Shown here piece after piece: positions 30,453-35,291 of a stretch of DNA of 35,291 nucleotides. The notes beneath the pieces were generated by a model. That model did not search any database and was not told the origin of the DNA. It was given only the letters and a program-made list of their open reading frames with translations. Position numbers and translations under genes: made by a program. Positions within the stretch are counted from its first letter, which is position 1, and the number at the start of each line of letters is the position of its first letter. This DNA comes from a bacterium (GTDB taxonomy: Bacteria > Bacillota_I > Bacilli_A > RFN20 > CAG-826): assembly GCA_004561785.1 (NCBI GenBank), contig SFUB01000023.1, forward strand, positions 1 to 35,291, written 5' to 3'.

Positions 30453-30488
30453 CAAAAAAACCCCGGAGGTCAAAGCCCCAGGGTTTTT
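30453..30488. terminator. Bidirectional terminator before the terminase operon
   Basis: AAAAACCC and GGGGTTTTT ends pair with a further G/C-rich stretch to give a stem of about 13 bp including wobble pairs; T-runs occur on both strands. The TGA of the 30470 gene lies in its loop. Confidence 0.8.
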
Positions 30489-30859
30489 AAATCGTCATCG
30501 GTCAAGAAGAAGAAAAGCGGATCTTTAAGCCTTTTCTTTTCGTCTAGCTCCTTTCTAATTATTCGCTTTCTCGCGCCGGCCGGGTCATCCAGGCGAAGGG
30601 GCGAAAGCAAGAAGAAAGTCGCTCTTTTCGCCGTGGTTGAAACGATTTCCACAGAGAAGATTGCCCAACCCTTGAAAAAGCATTCCGGCCCCTCGTTCCC
30701 GGATTTGACGGGGAAAGCCAGGGTTGCGTACCTCCCACGGGGGATGGCGGCGAAACGCTCCGGGCGCTCGACGGAGCAAACGGGATCGCACGCGTATGCG
30801 AGCCCAAGCGCGTGGGGGAGGCTTTTAAAAACGGCTTCCCTTCCCTTCCCAACCTTCAA
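30470..30859 (-). CDS. Hypothetical protein (129 aa), TTG start
   Basis: A TTG at 30859 overlaps the TGA of the upstream gene (TTGA) and has AAGGAGG 8 nt before it. The product begins MKVGKGREAVFKSLPHALGL and contains beta-like stretches (GRYATLAFPVKSGNE, KGWAIFSVEIVSTTAKRATF) and a charged helix with RIIRKELDEKKRLKDP. The stop lies in a terminator. The family is unknown; position before the terminase genes does not by itself suggest a role. Confidence 0.75.
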   Translation of the reverse strand: MKVGKGREAVFKSLPHALGLAYACDPVCSVERPERFAAIPRGRYATLAFPVKSGNEGPECFFKGWAIFSVEIVSTTAKRATFFLLSPLRLDDPAGARKRIIRKELDEKKRLKDPLFFFLTDDDLKTLGL

Positions 30860-31053
30860 TTTGAAATCCTCCTTATTTCTTCTTTGATTGCCTTCTCCGC
30901 GTCAAGAAACGCCATAGCCCGAGCCCGCAAAGCGGAGGAAATTTCATACCTCTTTTTTTCGTCTTGCTTTTCAGACGCTTCCGCCGCTTCCTTGGCTTTC
31001 TCGCCGAAGAGCTCGGCGAAGTTGTTCAACTCGTAAATTAGCGCGTCTTTCAT
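30856..31053 (-). CDS. Small coiled-coil protein (65 aa)
   Basis: MKDALIYELNNFAELFGEKA is followed by a continuous charged helix (KEAAEASEKQDEKKRYEISS onward). The ATG at 31053 overlaps the upstream TGA, and its own TGA overlaps the next TTG. It is coupled on both sides. The function is unknown. Confidence 0.75.
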   Translation of the reverse strand: MKDALIYELNNFAELFGEKAKEAAEASEKQDEKKRYEISSALRARAMAFLDAEKAIKEEIRRISN

Positions 31054-31586
31054 TTTTCCGCCTTCCTGAATTCCAAATAGTCCCCGGCCTTTCCTCCTCT
31101 TGGGGCGTCGTTTTTGAGCTCGTAAGTGAGCCCAAGACGCGCGCATGCTTCGTTTAGTCCTTCAGGGATCTTGTAGTAAGATCTGCTCGCCCATTTCCCG
31201 CCGTATTGGTTGTAAGGTCGGAAAATGGATTTTAGCGGCCTCCCCGTGAGTTCCGATTCGATGACTTTTTCGGCCAGCCAGCCCCAAGTTTTGAAACCGC
31301 GTTTTATTTTGATGGCCAACCCGGTTTTTTGGATGATATCCTCCGGCGTTCGGCTGTCGTCTGCGTATTTGCCTGGGATGTATGCCCTTTCTGATACGGC
31401 CTCAGTAAGTGGGCATCGTGGGCCGTTTACGCAAACGATCGACCCCACGCGGTAAGCGGCCCAGTTTTGTCCGTTCTCGCCGATTTTCTCGGCCCTCCCT
31501 ACCGCTTTAAATTGGTCAAGGAGAAAATCCGGGATGTTTAAAATCGGCATTCCGGAGGCTGCTGCGATTAGCTCTTTTTTGGTCAT
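31050..31586 (-). CDS. Hypothetical protein (178 aa)
   Basis: The protein begins MTKKELIAAASGMPILNIPD. A middle region RAYIPGKYADDSRTPEDIIQ and a GRPLKSIFRPYNQYGGKW stretch are set in a mixed alpha/beta pattern. GAGGAGG precedes the start. No motif that I recognise defines an activity; conserved-looking aromatic and Arg residues near the end (SRSYYKIPEGL) hint at a nucleic-acid-binding fold. Confidence 0.75.
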   Translation of the reverse strand: MTKKELIAAASGMPILNIPDFLLDQFKAVGRAEKIGENGQNWAAYRVGSIVCVNGPRCPLTEAVSERAYIPGKYADDSRTPEDIIQKTGLAIKIKRGFKTWGWLAEKVIESELTGRPLKSIFRPYNQYGGKWASRSYYKIPEGLNEACARLGLTYELKNDAPRGGKAGDYLEFRKAEK

Positions 31587-31588
31587 GG

Positions 31589-31957
31589 TTATTCGTCCTC
31601 CTCTTCTTCCAGCACTTTATCTATGGCTTGCGGCAAAACGTAGCATCTAACGGCAACGTCCACGCCTTCAGGCCCGAGGTCTGTTAGGTCATTAAGAGAA
31701 TACCCGAAGCATCTGGCAGCTTCCTCGATTAAATCGCCGTTGTGGCAAAGGTTCTCTTCGGCTTCCCACGCGTTGAATGTGTACGAGCCGGAAGCGTTTC
31801 CGGTTACTCTGTCATCATCAAATAAAAGATCGTAAATATATTCTTTTTTTCCGTCTTCATCGAGCCCGGCGAGCTCCTTTTTTTCGTCTTCGCCCAAATC
31901 TTCAATAGCTGCTTTGACGTCATTTATTACGGAGTTTAGATAATCGTATTGTTCCAT
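31589..31957 (-). CDS. Conserved phage protein with VTGNASGSYTFN motif (122 aa)
   Basis: An acidic protein with VTGNASGSYTFNAWEAEENL, CHNGDLIEEAARCFGY and VAVRCYVLPQAIDKVLEE. I recall the VTGNxSGSYTFxxxxAExxL...RCYxL pattern from other gut-phage proteins, in which the function is unknown. AAGGAG lies before the ATG at 31957, and the stop is 2 nt from the next start. The family memory is not verified here. Confidence 0.8.
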   Translation of the reverse strand: MEQYDYLNSVINDVKAAIEDLGEDEKKELAGLDEDGKKEYIYDLLFDDDRVTGNASGSYTFNAWEAEENLCHNGDLIEEAARCFGYSLNDLTDLGPEGVDVAVRCYVLPQAIDKVLEEEEDE

Positions 31958-31974
31958 TTTATTAACTCCTTTTT

Positions 31975-32181
31975 TTAATCATTTGAAGAATAAATAAGTA
32001 TTTTTGAGAGGGTCTCGAAAATAGCGGAATGCGTTTTTTCACAATTCAACATGTCTAAAGCGGCTTCATCTTGCCCCCTTTTTTGGCAATCTTTTTTGAT
32101 TTCGCGGCATTTCCTTTCTGTTTTGTATTCCTCATACATTAACTCGCGGATTTTATTAATGATCTCTTCATTGGTTTTCAT
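31975..32181 (-). CDS. Small helical protein (68 aa)
   Basis: MKTNEEIINKIRELMYEEYK is followed by KCREIKKDCQKRGQDEAALD, then a second helix. AAGGAG lies 7 nt before the ATG at 32181. An open frame continues upstream to 32331, but that part is basic, low in complexity and coincides with strong RNA hairpins, so I treat it as leader. It is the first gene of the operon that ends at 30470. Confidence 0.72.
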   Translation of the reverse strand: MKTNEEIINKIRELMYEEYKTERKCREIKKDCQKRGQDEAALDMLNCEKTHSAIFETLSKILIYSSND

Positions 32182-32360
32182 TTTTTGCTCCTTGCTTCCC
32201 TTTTTTCGCTTCCCAGCGTTGGCGGCGATGGGATGCCGCTTTTGTTTGGTCTGCGAGGCTATAGCCCCCCGGTTTGTGCTTCCGGCCTGGGCGACACATG
32301 GCGCCAGGCCTTCCGCTATGTCAAGGATCAATTGGGAAACGGGTTTCTAACCTTTCCACA
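32182..32360 (-). ncRNA. Structured 5' leader (about 180 nt), candidate regulatory RNA
   Basis: Between the promoter at 32366-32394 and the start at 32181 the minus strand can form several hairpins. One pairs GGCCTGGCG with CGCCCAGGCC (one bulge, 8-nt loop), another is the palindrome GGCTATAGCC, and another pairs GCGGC with GCCGC. It has the look of a riboswitch, attenuator or small RNA, but no known class is recognised. Confidence 0.4.
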
Positions 32361-32365
32361 GTATA

Positions 32366-32394
32366 AATATACGCCGAAACGCCAGGCGTAGCAA
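32366..32394 (-). promoter_or_regulatory. Promoter with operator-like repeat in the spacer
   Basis: Minus-strand TTGCTA (32389-32394), 17 nt, TATATT (32366-32371). TACGCC and GGCGTA form an inverted repeat that fills the spacer, as expected for a repressor site. Confidence 0.6.
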
Positions 32395-32510
32395 GTGCCT
32401 TTTAAAACTTGCTAGTTGCGCGACTTTCAAAACTCGCGCAAGTCGCCGCGCGCCTGGTTGACAATGCGTTAAAATTGTGTGCGCGAGCGTTCACGCAAAA
32501 AGCGCACGCG
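32370..32510. repeat. Tract of successive hairpins upstream of the promoter
   Basis: Inverted repeats follow one another: TACGCC/GGCGTA (32370-32390), TAGCAAGT/ACTTGCTA (32389-32414, 10-nt loop), TTGCGCGA/TCGCGCAA (32416-32441, 10-nt loop), and a GTGCGC/GCGCAC pair (32479-32507). From 32511 to 32690 I see only GC-rich low-complexity sequence and a GGGGGTACCCCC palindrome, with no convincing gene. Confidence 0.65.
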
Positions 32511-32692
32511 CGCAACCGCTTTTTTACATATTTGGGCGCGTTGTTTTCAGCCACACCCCCAAAACAAGCCGGCCATGGATCTATTTTCGACACGCACGGG
32601 CGCGTTGTCGTGTGGCAGAGACGGCTTATTTTCGGGCTTGACCCCCTACCCCCATTTTGCTTTTTGAGGGGGTACCCCCCTACCGGCATTTG

Positions 32693-32724
32693 AAAAAGCA
32701 GGGGCCCACCCCCCTGCTCTTTTT
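32693..32724. terminator. Bidirectional terminator at the end of the early small-gene operon
   Basis: AGCAGGGG and CCCCTGCT form a perfect 8-bp stem around a 6-nt loop, with five A/T on one side and CTTTTT on the other, so it works in either direction. Confidence 0.88.
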
Positions 32725-32831
32725 ATCGCTTGACAATGTAGATATAACCATTGTTCGGCGCGCCTTATATAAAAATGATATCCACCTAAGATTATCTTTT
32801 GATCCATTTCCATGGCCTCCAATCAACCGGA

Positions 32832-32921
32832 TTATTTTTCATCTTTTTCAGGCACGAATTCATCGAAAACGACCTTTTCTATTCCTTGAGGTATAGCGTC
32901 TCGGATTCCACCACGTCCCAT
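32832..32921 (-). CDS. Possible small protein (29 aa)
   Basis: An ATG at 32921 has AGGAG 12 nt upstream and opens a frame with IEKVVFDEFVPEKDEK ending in TAA. It overlaps the 28-aa frame at 32879-32965 in another frame. The two together read like one protein, VESETLYLKE then IEKVVFDEFVPEK, if a base were changed near 32880, so this may be a broken pair. Low confidence. Confidence 0.35.
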   Translation of the reverse strand: MGRGGIRDAIPQGIEKVVFDEFVPEKDEK

Positions 32922-32965
32922 CGATCGGTCGATCTCCTTATCATCAGGATTTCGCGTTGTTTCAT
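32879..32965 (-). CDS. Possible small protein (28 aa)
   Basis: An ATG at 32965, 5 nt after the stop of the preceding gene, gives MKQREILMIRRSTDRWDVVE and ends in TAG. The ribosome binding site is weak. It may be the N-terminal half of a protein continued by 32832-32921 in another frame. Low confidence. Confidence 0.35.
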   Translation of the reverse strand: MKQREILMIRRSTDRWDVVESETLYLKE

Positions 32966-32970
32966 ACTTT

Positions 32971-33162
32971 TCACATCTCTTCCCCAATGATTTCGCTTAG
33001 CCAAGTTCTAACCACCTCCCTCATGGTGGCCGTTGAATCATCCTCGCTTGCGTTGTCTAAGAGTTCCGGATGTATAGGCACGCACTCGCGCTCGATCGAA
33101 TGCTTCCTCATCTCAAGCGCTTCAGCCAATTCTTCTTTGTTTTTATCCATTTTGTTTCCCAT
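32971..33162 (-). CDS. Small acidic protein (63 aa)
   Basis: The protein contains KNKEELAEALEMRKHSIERE and EDDSTATMREVVRTWLSEII, mostly helical with an acidic centre. The ATG at 33162 has only a weak ribosome binding site; the ATG at 33150, after GGGAAAC, is a possible alternative. It lies in the early operon. The family is unknown. Confidence 0.6.
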   Translation of the reverse strand: MGNKMDKNKEELAEALEMRKHSIERECVPIHPELLDNASEDDSTATMREVVRTWLSEIIGEEM

Positions 33163-33171
33163 GTGTTTATT

Positions 33172-33294
33172 TCATTCCAAAGGCTTTCCAAAATCAGCCC
33201 CATATTCGTCGCATTTCTTGAGCTTTAGGAAGCATTACTTCTTGCCAGCGTCCATGTACTCGCCGATGGTGATGTCCTTCAGCTTCTTCTTCAT
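33172..33294 (-). pseudogene. Small gene interrupted by an in-frame TAA (40-aa frame)
   Basis: From an ATG at 33294 (ATGA overlap with the upstream gene) the frame reads MKKKLKDITIGEYMDAGKK, then TAA at 33235-33237, then CFLKLKKCDEYGADFGKPLE and TGA. The second half keeps the same frame and a natural composition, so the stop looks like a point change inside one protein. If the TAA is real, only 19 residues are made. Confidence 0.5.
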
Positions 33295-33418
33295 TTGCTT
33301 TCCCCTTCCGTCTTGCCTTCCTCCTCTATGTCGATTTCGTAGACGTGGTGAATCCAGCTTTCAGGAGTTCTGACGTGATCGGGGCATGCCCGAACTCCAC
33401 CCTAATCTTATAAATCAT
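33291..33418 (-). pseudogene. Small gene with a frameshift (42 aa after repair)
   Basis: An ATG at 33418 overlaps the upstream TGA and reads MIYKIRVEFG; a second frame reads CPDHVRTPESWIHHVYEIDI with EEEGKTEGESK and ends in a TGA that overlaps the next ATG. The span is 42 codons plus 2 nt, so one base is missing, most simply in the GGG run near 33389. The repaired protein fits both ATGA junctions exactly. As written, only a 30-aa product with an unrelated tail would be made. Confidence 0.6.
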
Positions 33419-33849
33419 TTCCCTTTTCCTTTCCTGTCCTTAGCGTTCATACCGCATTTGTGGAAGATGATGTCTTCCATCGCTATCTCATTGACTTGGT
33501 TTTGGCTCACCGGGGATGCGGTGTACCATCCGTCACCTAGGAGGATTCGAATCGCCCACTCGACGAATTCCCCGTCCGTAATCCCGACCGCAAAGATATT
33601 CCGTTTGTCCTCCCTATTGGCGTATTTCCTCTCAAGCCATTCGTCGAATTCCCTGATTTCCTGGCTTATCTTCTTCATTTGCTTCTCCTTCTTGTGCTTC
33701 ATGTAGTACTCGTGCCTTTGGTCCGACACTCGCAAGGAATTCTTTTTCGTCCATGCTCGCTTGTACTCGGCTATGCGCTCCTTGTTGCGCTTCCTGTACT
33801 CCCTGTCGTATTCGGCTTTCTTCTCCTTCGGCGTCAGCTCTTTGCTCAT
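33415..33849 (-). CDS. YYxxH-repeat protein with C-terminal domain (144 aa)
   Basis: The N-terminal 70 residues are repeat units like those at 2246-2587: EYDREYRKRNKERIAEYKRA and HEYYMKHKKEKQMKKI. A distinct C-terminal part follows, with DEWLERKYANREDKRNIFAV, GITDGEFVEWAIRILLG and MEDIIFHKCGM. The ATG at 33849 overlaps the upstream TGA, with GGGAG upstream. The repeats may hold DNA or position a partner; no catalytic motif is seen. Confidence 0.72.
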   Translation of the reverse strand: MSKELTPKEKKAEYDREYRKRNKERIAEYKRAWTKKNSLRVSDQRHEYYMKHKKEKQMKKISQEIREFDEWLERKYANREDKRNIFAVGITDGEFVEWAIRILLGDGWYTASPVSQNQVNEIAMEDIIFHKCGMNAKDRKGKGK

Positions 33850-34106
33850 TTTCTCTTCTCCCTGGCTTCCTTTGATAGGTACGTGTGGTAATAGACCCAT
33901 TGCCTTGCGCGGATTTCTTCCCTGTGGGCGAGGTAGTAGGCGCGCAGGTAAGCGCGCCTTTTCTCCTCTGCATCCGCGCCCTCCTCCTTCAGTAGCCTCT
34001 TGGCTTTGATCTCGTCCCTGTGGGCTAAGTAGTACTCCCTGTTCCTATTCGCGGCCTCCGCCTTGTGGGACAGGTAGTAGGCCCTGTTGTATTCTTTCGT
34101 AGCCAT
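33846..34106 (-). CDS. YYxxHR-repeat protein (86 aa)
   Basis: The product is nearly all repeats: YNRAYYLSHKAEAANR, NREYYLAHRDEIKAKR, LRAYYLAHREEIRARQ and a last WVYYHTYLSKEAREKRK. The unit [RN]xYYLxHxxEIxAxx is the cleanest version of the repeats in the other two proteins. The start at 34106 is preceded by GGAAAGGG. It couples by ATGA to the next repeat protein. The function is unknown. Confidence 0.75.
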   Translation of the reverse strand: MATKEYNRAYYLSHKAEAANRNREYYLAHRDEIKAKRLLKEEGADAEEKRRAYLRAYYLAHREEIRARQWVYYHTYLSKEAREKRK

Positions 34107-34107
34107 C

Positions 34108-34287
34108 TCATTCCCTTTCCTCGAAGTACCGGTATGCCTGGTACCCCGTCTTCTGCTTGCCCTTCCTCGTCTTCGTGGCGATGTCCCTGGCGTTCTTTCC
34201 GGTATGTCGGAACACCTCAGCCTCCGTGCCGACGTCCACGAACTCATCGCCGAGGTAAAGGGCGTATATCGCCCTCTTGCCTTTCAT
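34108..34287 (-). CDS. Small phage protein of the YxGDEFxxxG type (59 aa)
   Basis: The start MKGKRAIYALYLGDEFVDVG followed by TEAEVFRHTGKNARDIAT matches a small family I recall from Firmicutes phages (YALYKGDEFxxxGTxxElAxxL...), with a short beta hairpin and an HTH-like helix pair. It may bind DNA. The ATG at 34287 overlaps the upstream TGA. It is likely an early gene. Confidence 0.72.
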   Translation of the reverse strand: MKGKRAIYALYLGDEFVDVGTEAEVFRHTGKNARDIATKTRKGKQKTGYQAYRYFEERE

Positions 34288-34631
34288 CCTTCTAGCTCGT
34301 CCGAGGCGCGCTCCCTGACCGCGTCCCTGAGCGCCAGGAGCAAGGCTTGGGAGGCTCTCCTCGCGTCTTCCACGCTCTCGTGGGCAAGGGCGTAGCACGC
34401 GTCGTCTAGGTGGCGCGCTACCCCCCAATCGTCCTCGAACGGGGATTTTTCCCTGTCTTCCTTGCGCCCGTATTGGGACGCCAAGGCCATTCCGTAGGCC
34501 TCCGCGGCGCGCGACAACGCCTCGGCGATGTCCGACGGCTCCCCCGTGCGCTTGGCCTTCTCAACGGCCTTCAATGCCGTCTCGCGGGCCAATGCCAGCC
34601 CGCGCTCGATCTCTTCTTTGTCCATGTTCAT
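34284..34631 (-). CDS. Hypothetical helical protein (115 aa)
   Basis: The start MNMDKEEIERGLALARETAL leads to DIAEALSRAAEAYGMALASQ and a C-terminal VEDARRASQALLLALRDAVR: Ala-rich helices as in TPR-like or four-helix folds. The ATG at 34631 overlaps the upstream TGA, but the ATG at 34625 has better spacing (8 nt) to AGGGAG and could be the true start. The function is unknown. Confidence 0.72.
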   Translation of the reverse strand: MNMDKEEIERGLALARETALKAVEKAKRTGEPSDIAEALSRAAEAYGMALASQYGRKEDREKSPFEDDWGVARHLDDACYALAHESVEDARRASQALLLALRDAVRERASDELEG

Positions 34632-35059
34632 TTCATTTCTCCCTTGGCCTTATCGGCCTCCTTCGCGAGCGCCTCGGCCTCGATTCCGATCGCCCTGATC
34701 GTCGATACCCTGCTGCACACGTCTTCGAGCAGGGAGTAGATGTCGATGTACTCGTCTCGGTCCATATTTGAGAGGATTCTCTCAGACGCTCCGAATTCCT
34801 CCTCGTCGCGGTATTTGGCCACTTTCTTGGCGATGGCATCGACGTCTCCGGCGTAATCTCCGGATAGCATAACCCGCCCGCAGAACTCGCCTTCCGCGTA
34901 CACCGCGCACCCGACCTCTCCGGGGGCATAGCCCGGCATGGTTTCCGGACTGACGCGCACCTGGCACAGCCAGCTTTCGCGCCCTCTTAGACCGTCCCGC
35001 CTTTCCTCGGGCTTCCACCCGTGGTCCATGAATTCCTTGTTCGCTTCTTCAACCGTCAT
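34628..35059 (-). CDS. Hypothetical protein (143 aa), first gene after the 35.1-kb promoter
   Basis: MTVEEANKEFMDHGWKPEER is followed by a beta-rich part (ESWLCQVRVSPETMPGYAPG, EVGCAVYAEGEFCGRVMLSG) and a helical C-terminal half. AAGGAGG lies before the ATG. It is the first gene behind the AT-rich promoter region at 35.1 kb. The family is unknown. Confidence 0.75.
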   Translation of the reverse strand: MTVEEANKEFMDHGWKPEERRDGLRGRESWLCQVRVSPETMPGYAPGEVGCAVYAEGEFCGRVMLSGDYAGDVDAIAKKVAKYRDEEEFGASERILSNMDRDEYIDIYSLLEDVCSRVSTIRAIGIEAEALAKEADKAKGEMK

Positions 35060-35084
35060 TTTTCAGCCTCCTTATGCTGTTGAA

Positions 35085-35116
35085 ATTATATTAATTAATT
35101 ATTCAATTCTTTGCAA
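35085..35116 (-). promoter_or_regulatory. AT-rich promoter of the early small-gene operon
   Basis: Minus-strand TTGCAA (35111-35116), 17 nt, TAATAT, with a perfect TATAAT overlapping it at 35085-35090 (20 nt from TTGCAA). The gene start is at 35059, behind AAGGAGG. Confidence 0.6.
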
Positions 35117-35146
35117 GGCCTTCTTACTAAAATGCTTGCCTTGGGC

Positions 35147-35291
35147 TCACATCTCCAATCTTAATTGCCTTGTTTCCCCTTTTTTGCACAGTCTGTACCC
35201 AAGCCTCCTGTACTCATCGTAAACCGGCCCCCAAATGGCTTCGCATTGCTTTCGCTCGGCCGGGAAGAATTCCTCCAGCAGGTCGAGTTCC
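35147..35291 (-). CDS. C-terminal fragment of an unknown gene (cut by window edge)
   Basis: The last 47 codons are visible, reading ELDLLEEFFPAERKQCEAIW and GPVYDEYRRLGYRLCKKGET, ending LRLEM and TGA at 35147-35149. It is helical and charged. No start or family can be given because the rest lies outside the window. Confidence 0.6.
   Translation of the reverse strand, partial: ELDLLEEFFPAERKQCEAIWGPVYDEYRRLGYRLCKKGETRQLRLEM

Noticed and set aside
32182..32331. Upstream extension of the 68-aa protein to 32331
   Set aside because: A good ribosome binding site fits the start at 32181, and the extension coincides with strong RNA hairpins; still a minor possibility.
32402..32689. 95-codon minus-strand ORF in the hairpin tract
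   Set aside because: Runs through GC-rich hairpins, Cys/Pro-rich without a fold, and has no ribosome binding site.
32695..32956. 55-codon minus-strand frame starting near 32810 (MEMDQKIILGG...)
   Set aside because: It has a plausible ribosome binding site, but its frame runs through the bidirectional terminator into low-complexity sequence.

Overview
The window is a 35.3-kb piece of a tailed double-stranded DNA phage or prophage. Every gene I accept lies on the minus strand, so transcription runs from high to low coordinates. AAGGAGG-type ribosome binding sites, many 4-nt ATGA/GTGA/TTGA overlaps, TTGACA/TATAAT-like promoters and a Gram-positive style gene set point to a Bacillota (Firmicutes)-type, probably gut, host; this is inference, because no host gene is present. 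Both edges cut through genes. No integrase, endolysin, DNA polymerase or tRNA was seen. UGA is a normal stop, as the ATGA junctions show.

Layout in transcription order. (1) 35.29-32.83 kb: small unknown early-type genes, including two proteins built of YY-x-x-H/N repeats, ending at a bidirectional terminator at 32.7 kb; two of the small genes are broken. (2) 32.5-30.45 kb: a tract of hairpins overlapping a promoter, a structured leader of about 180 nt, then five small genes and a terminator. (3) 30.4-28.57 kb: small and large terminase, then a terminator. (4) 28.5-28.2 kb: a palindrome-rich control region (region B). (5) 28.18-11.27 kb: the virion module: portal, scaffold, major capsid protein, head-tail connector genes, a very short tape-measure-like protein, a 1073-aa tail protein, small membrane proteins, a YadA-head-like fibre, a DUF285/BspA repeat protein and two further fibre-like proteins, ending in a terminator. 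(6) 11.2-10.95 kb: a second palindrome-rich control region (region A), an inverted relative of B. (7) 10.94-0 kb: small membrane and lipoprotein genes, an XRE regulator with its own promoter, and the replication/recombination module: Sak4-like ATPase, PD-(D/E)XK nuclease, DUF669 protein, primase-helicase, resolvase-like nuclease and SF2 helicase. A terminator and a new promoter follow, leading into small genes, an adenine and a cytosine DNA methyltransferase, and the start of a PP-loop (PAPS reductase-like) gene.

The most unusual points are these. Inside the virion operon several genes start exactly 6 nt after a -10 box, often right behind a terminator, which predicts leaderless mRNAs. Two related, inverted, palindromic control regions of about 100 bp bracket the virion module. 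The tape-measure-like protein is only 172 aa. The two methyltransferases both carry an N-terminal QLxLF sliding-clamp motif. Several genes are broken by a single base, which is either real decay or assembly error.
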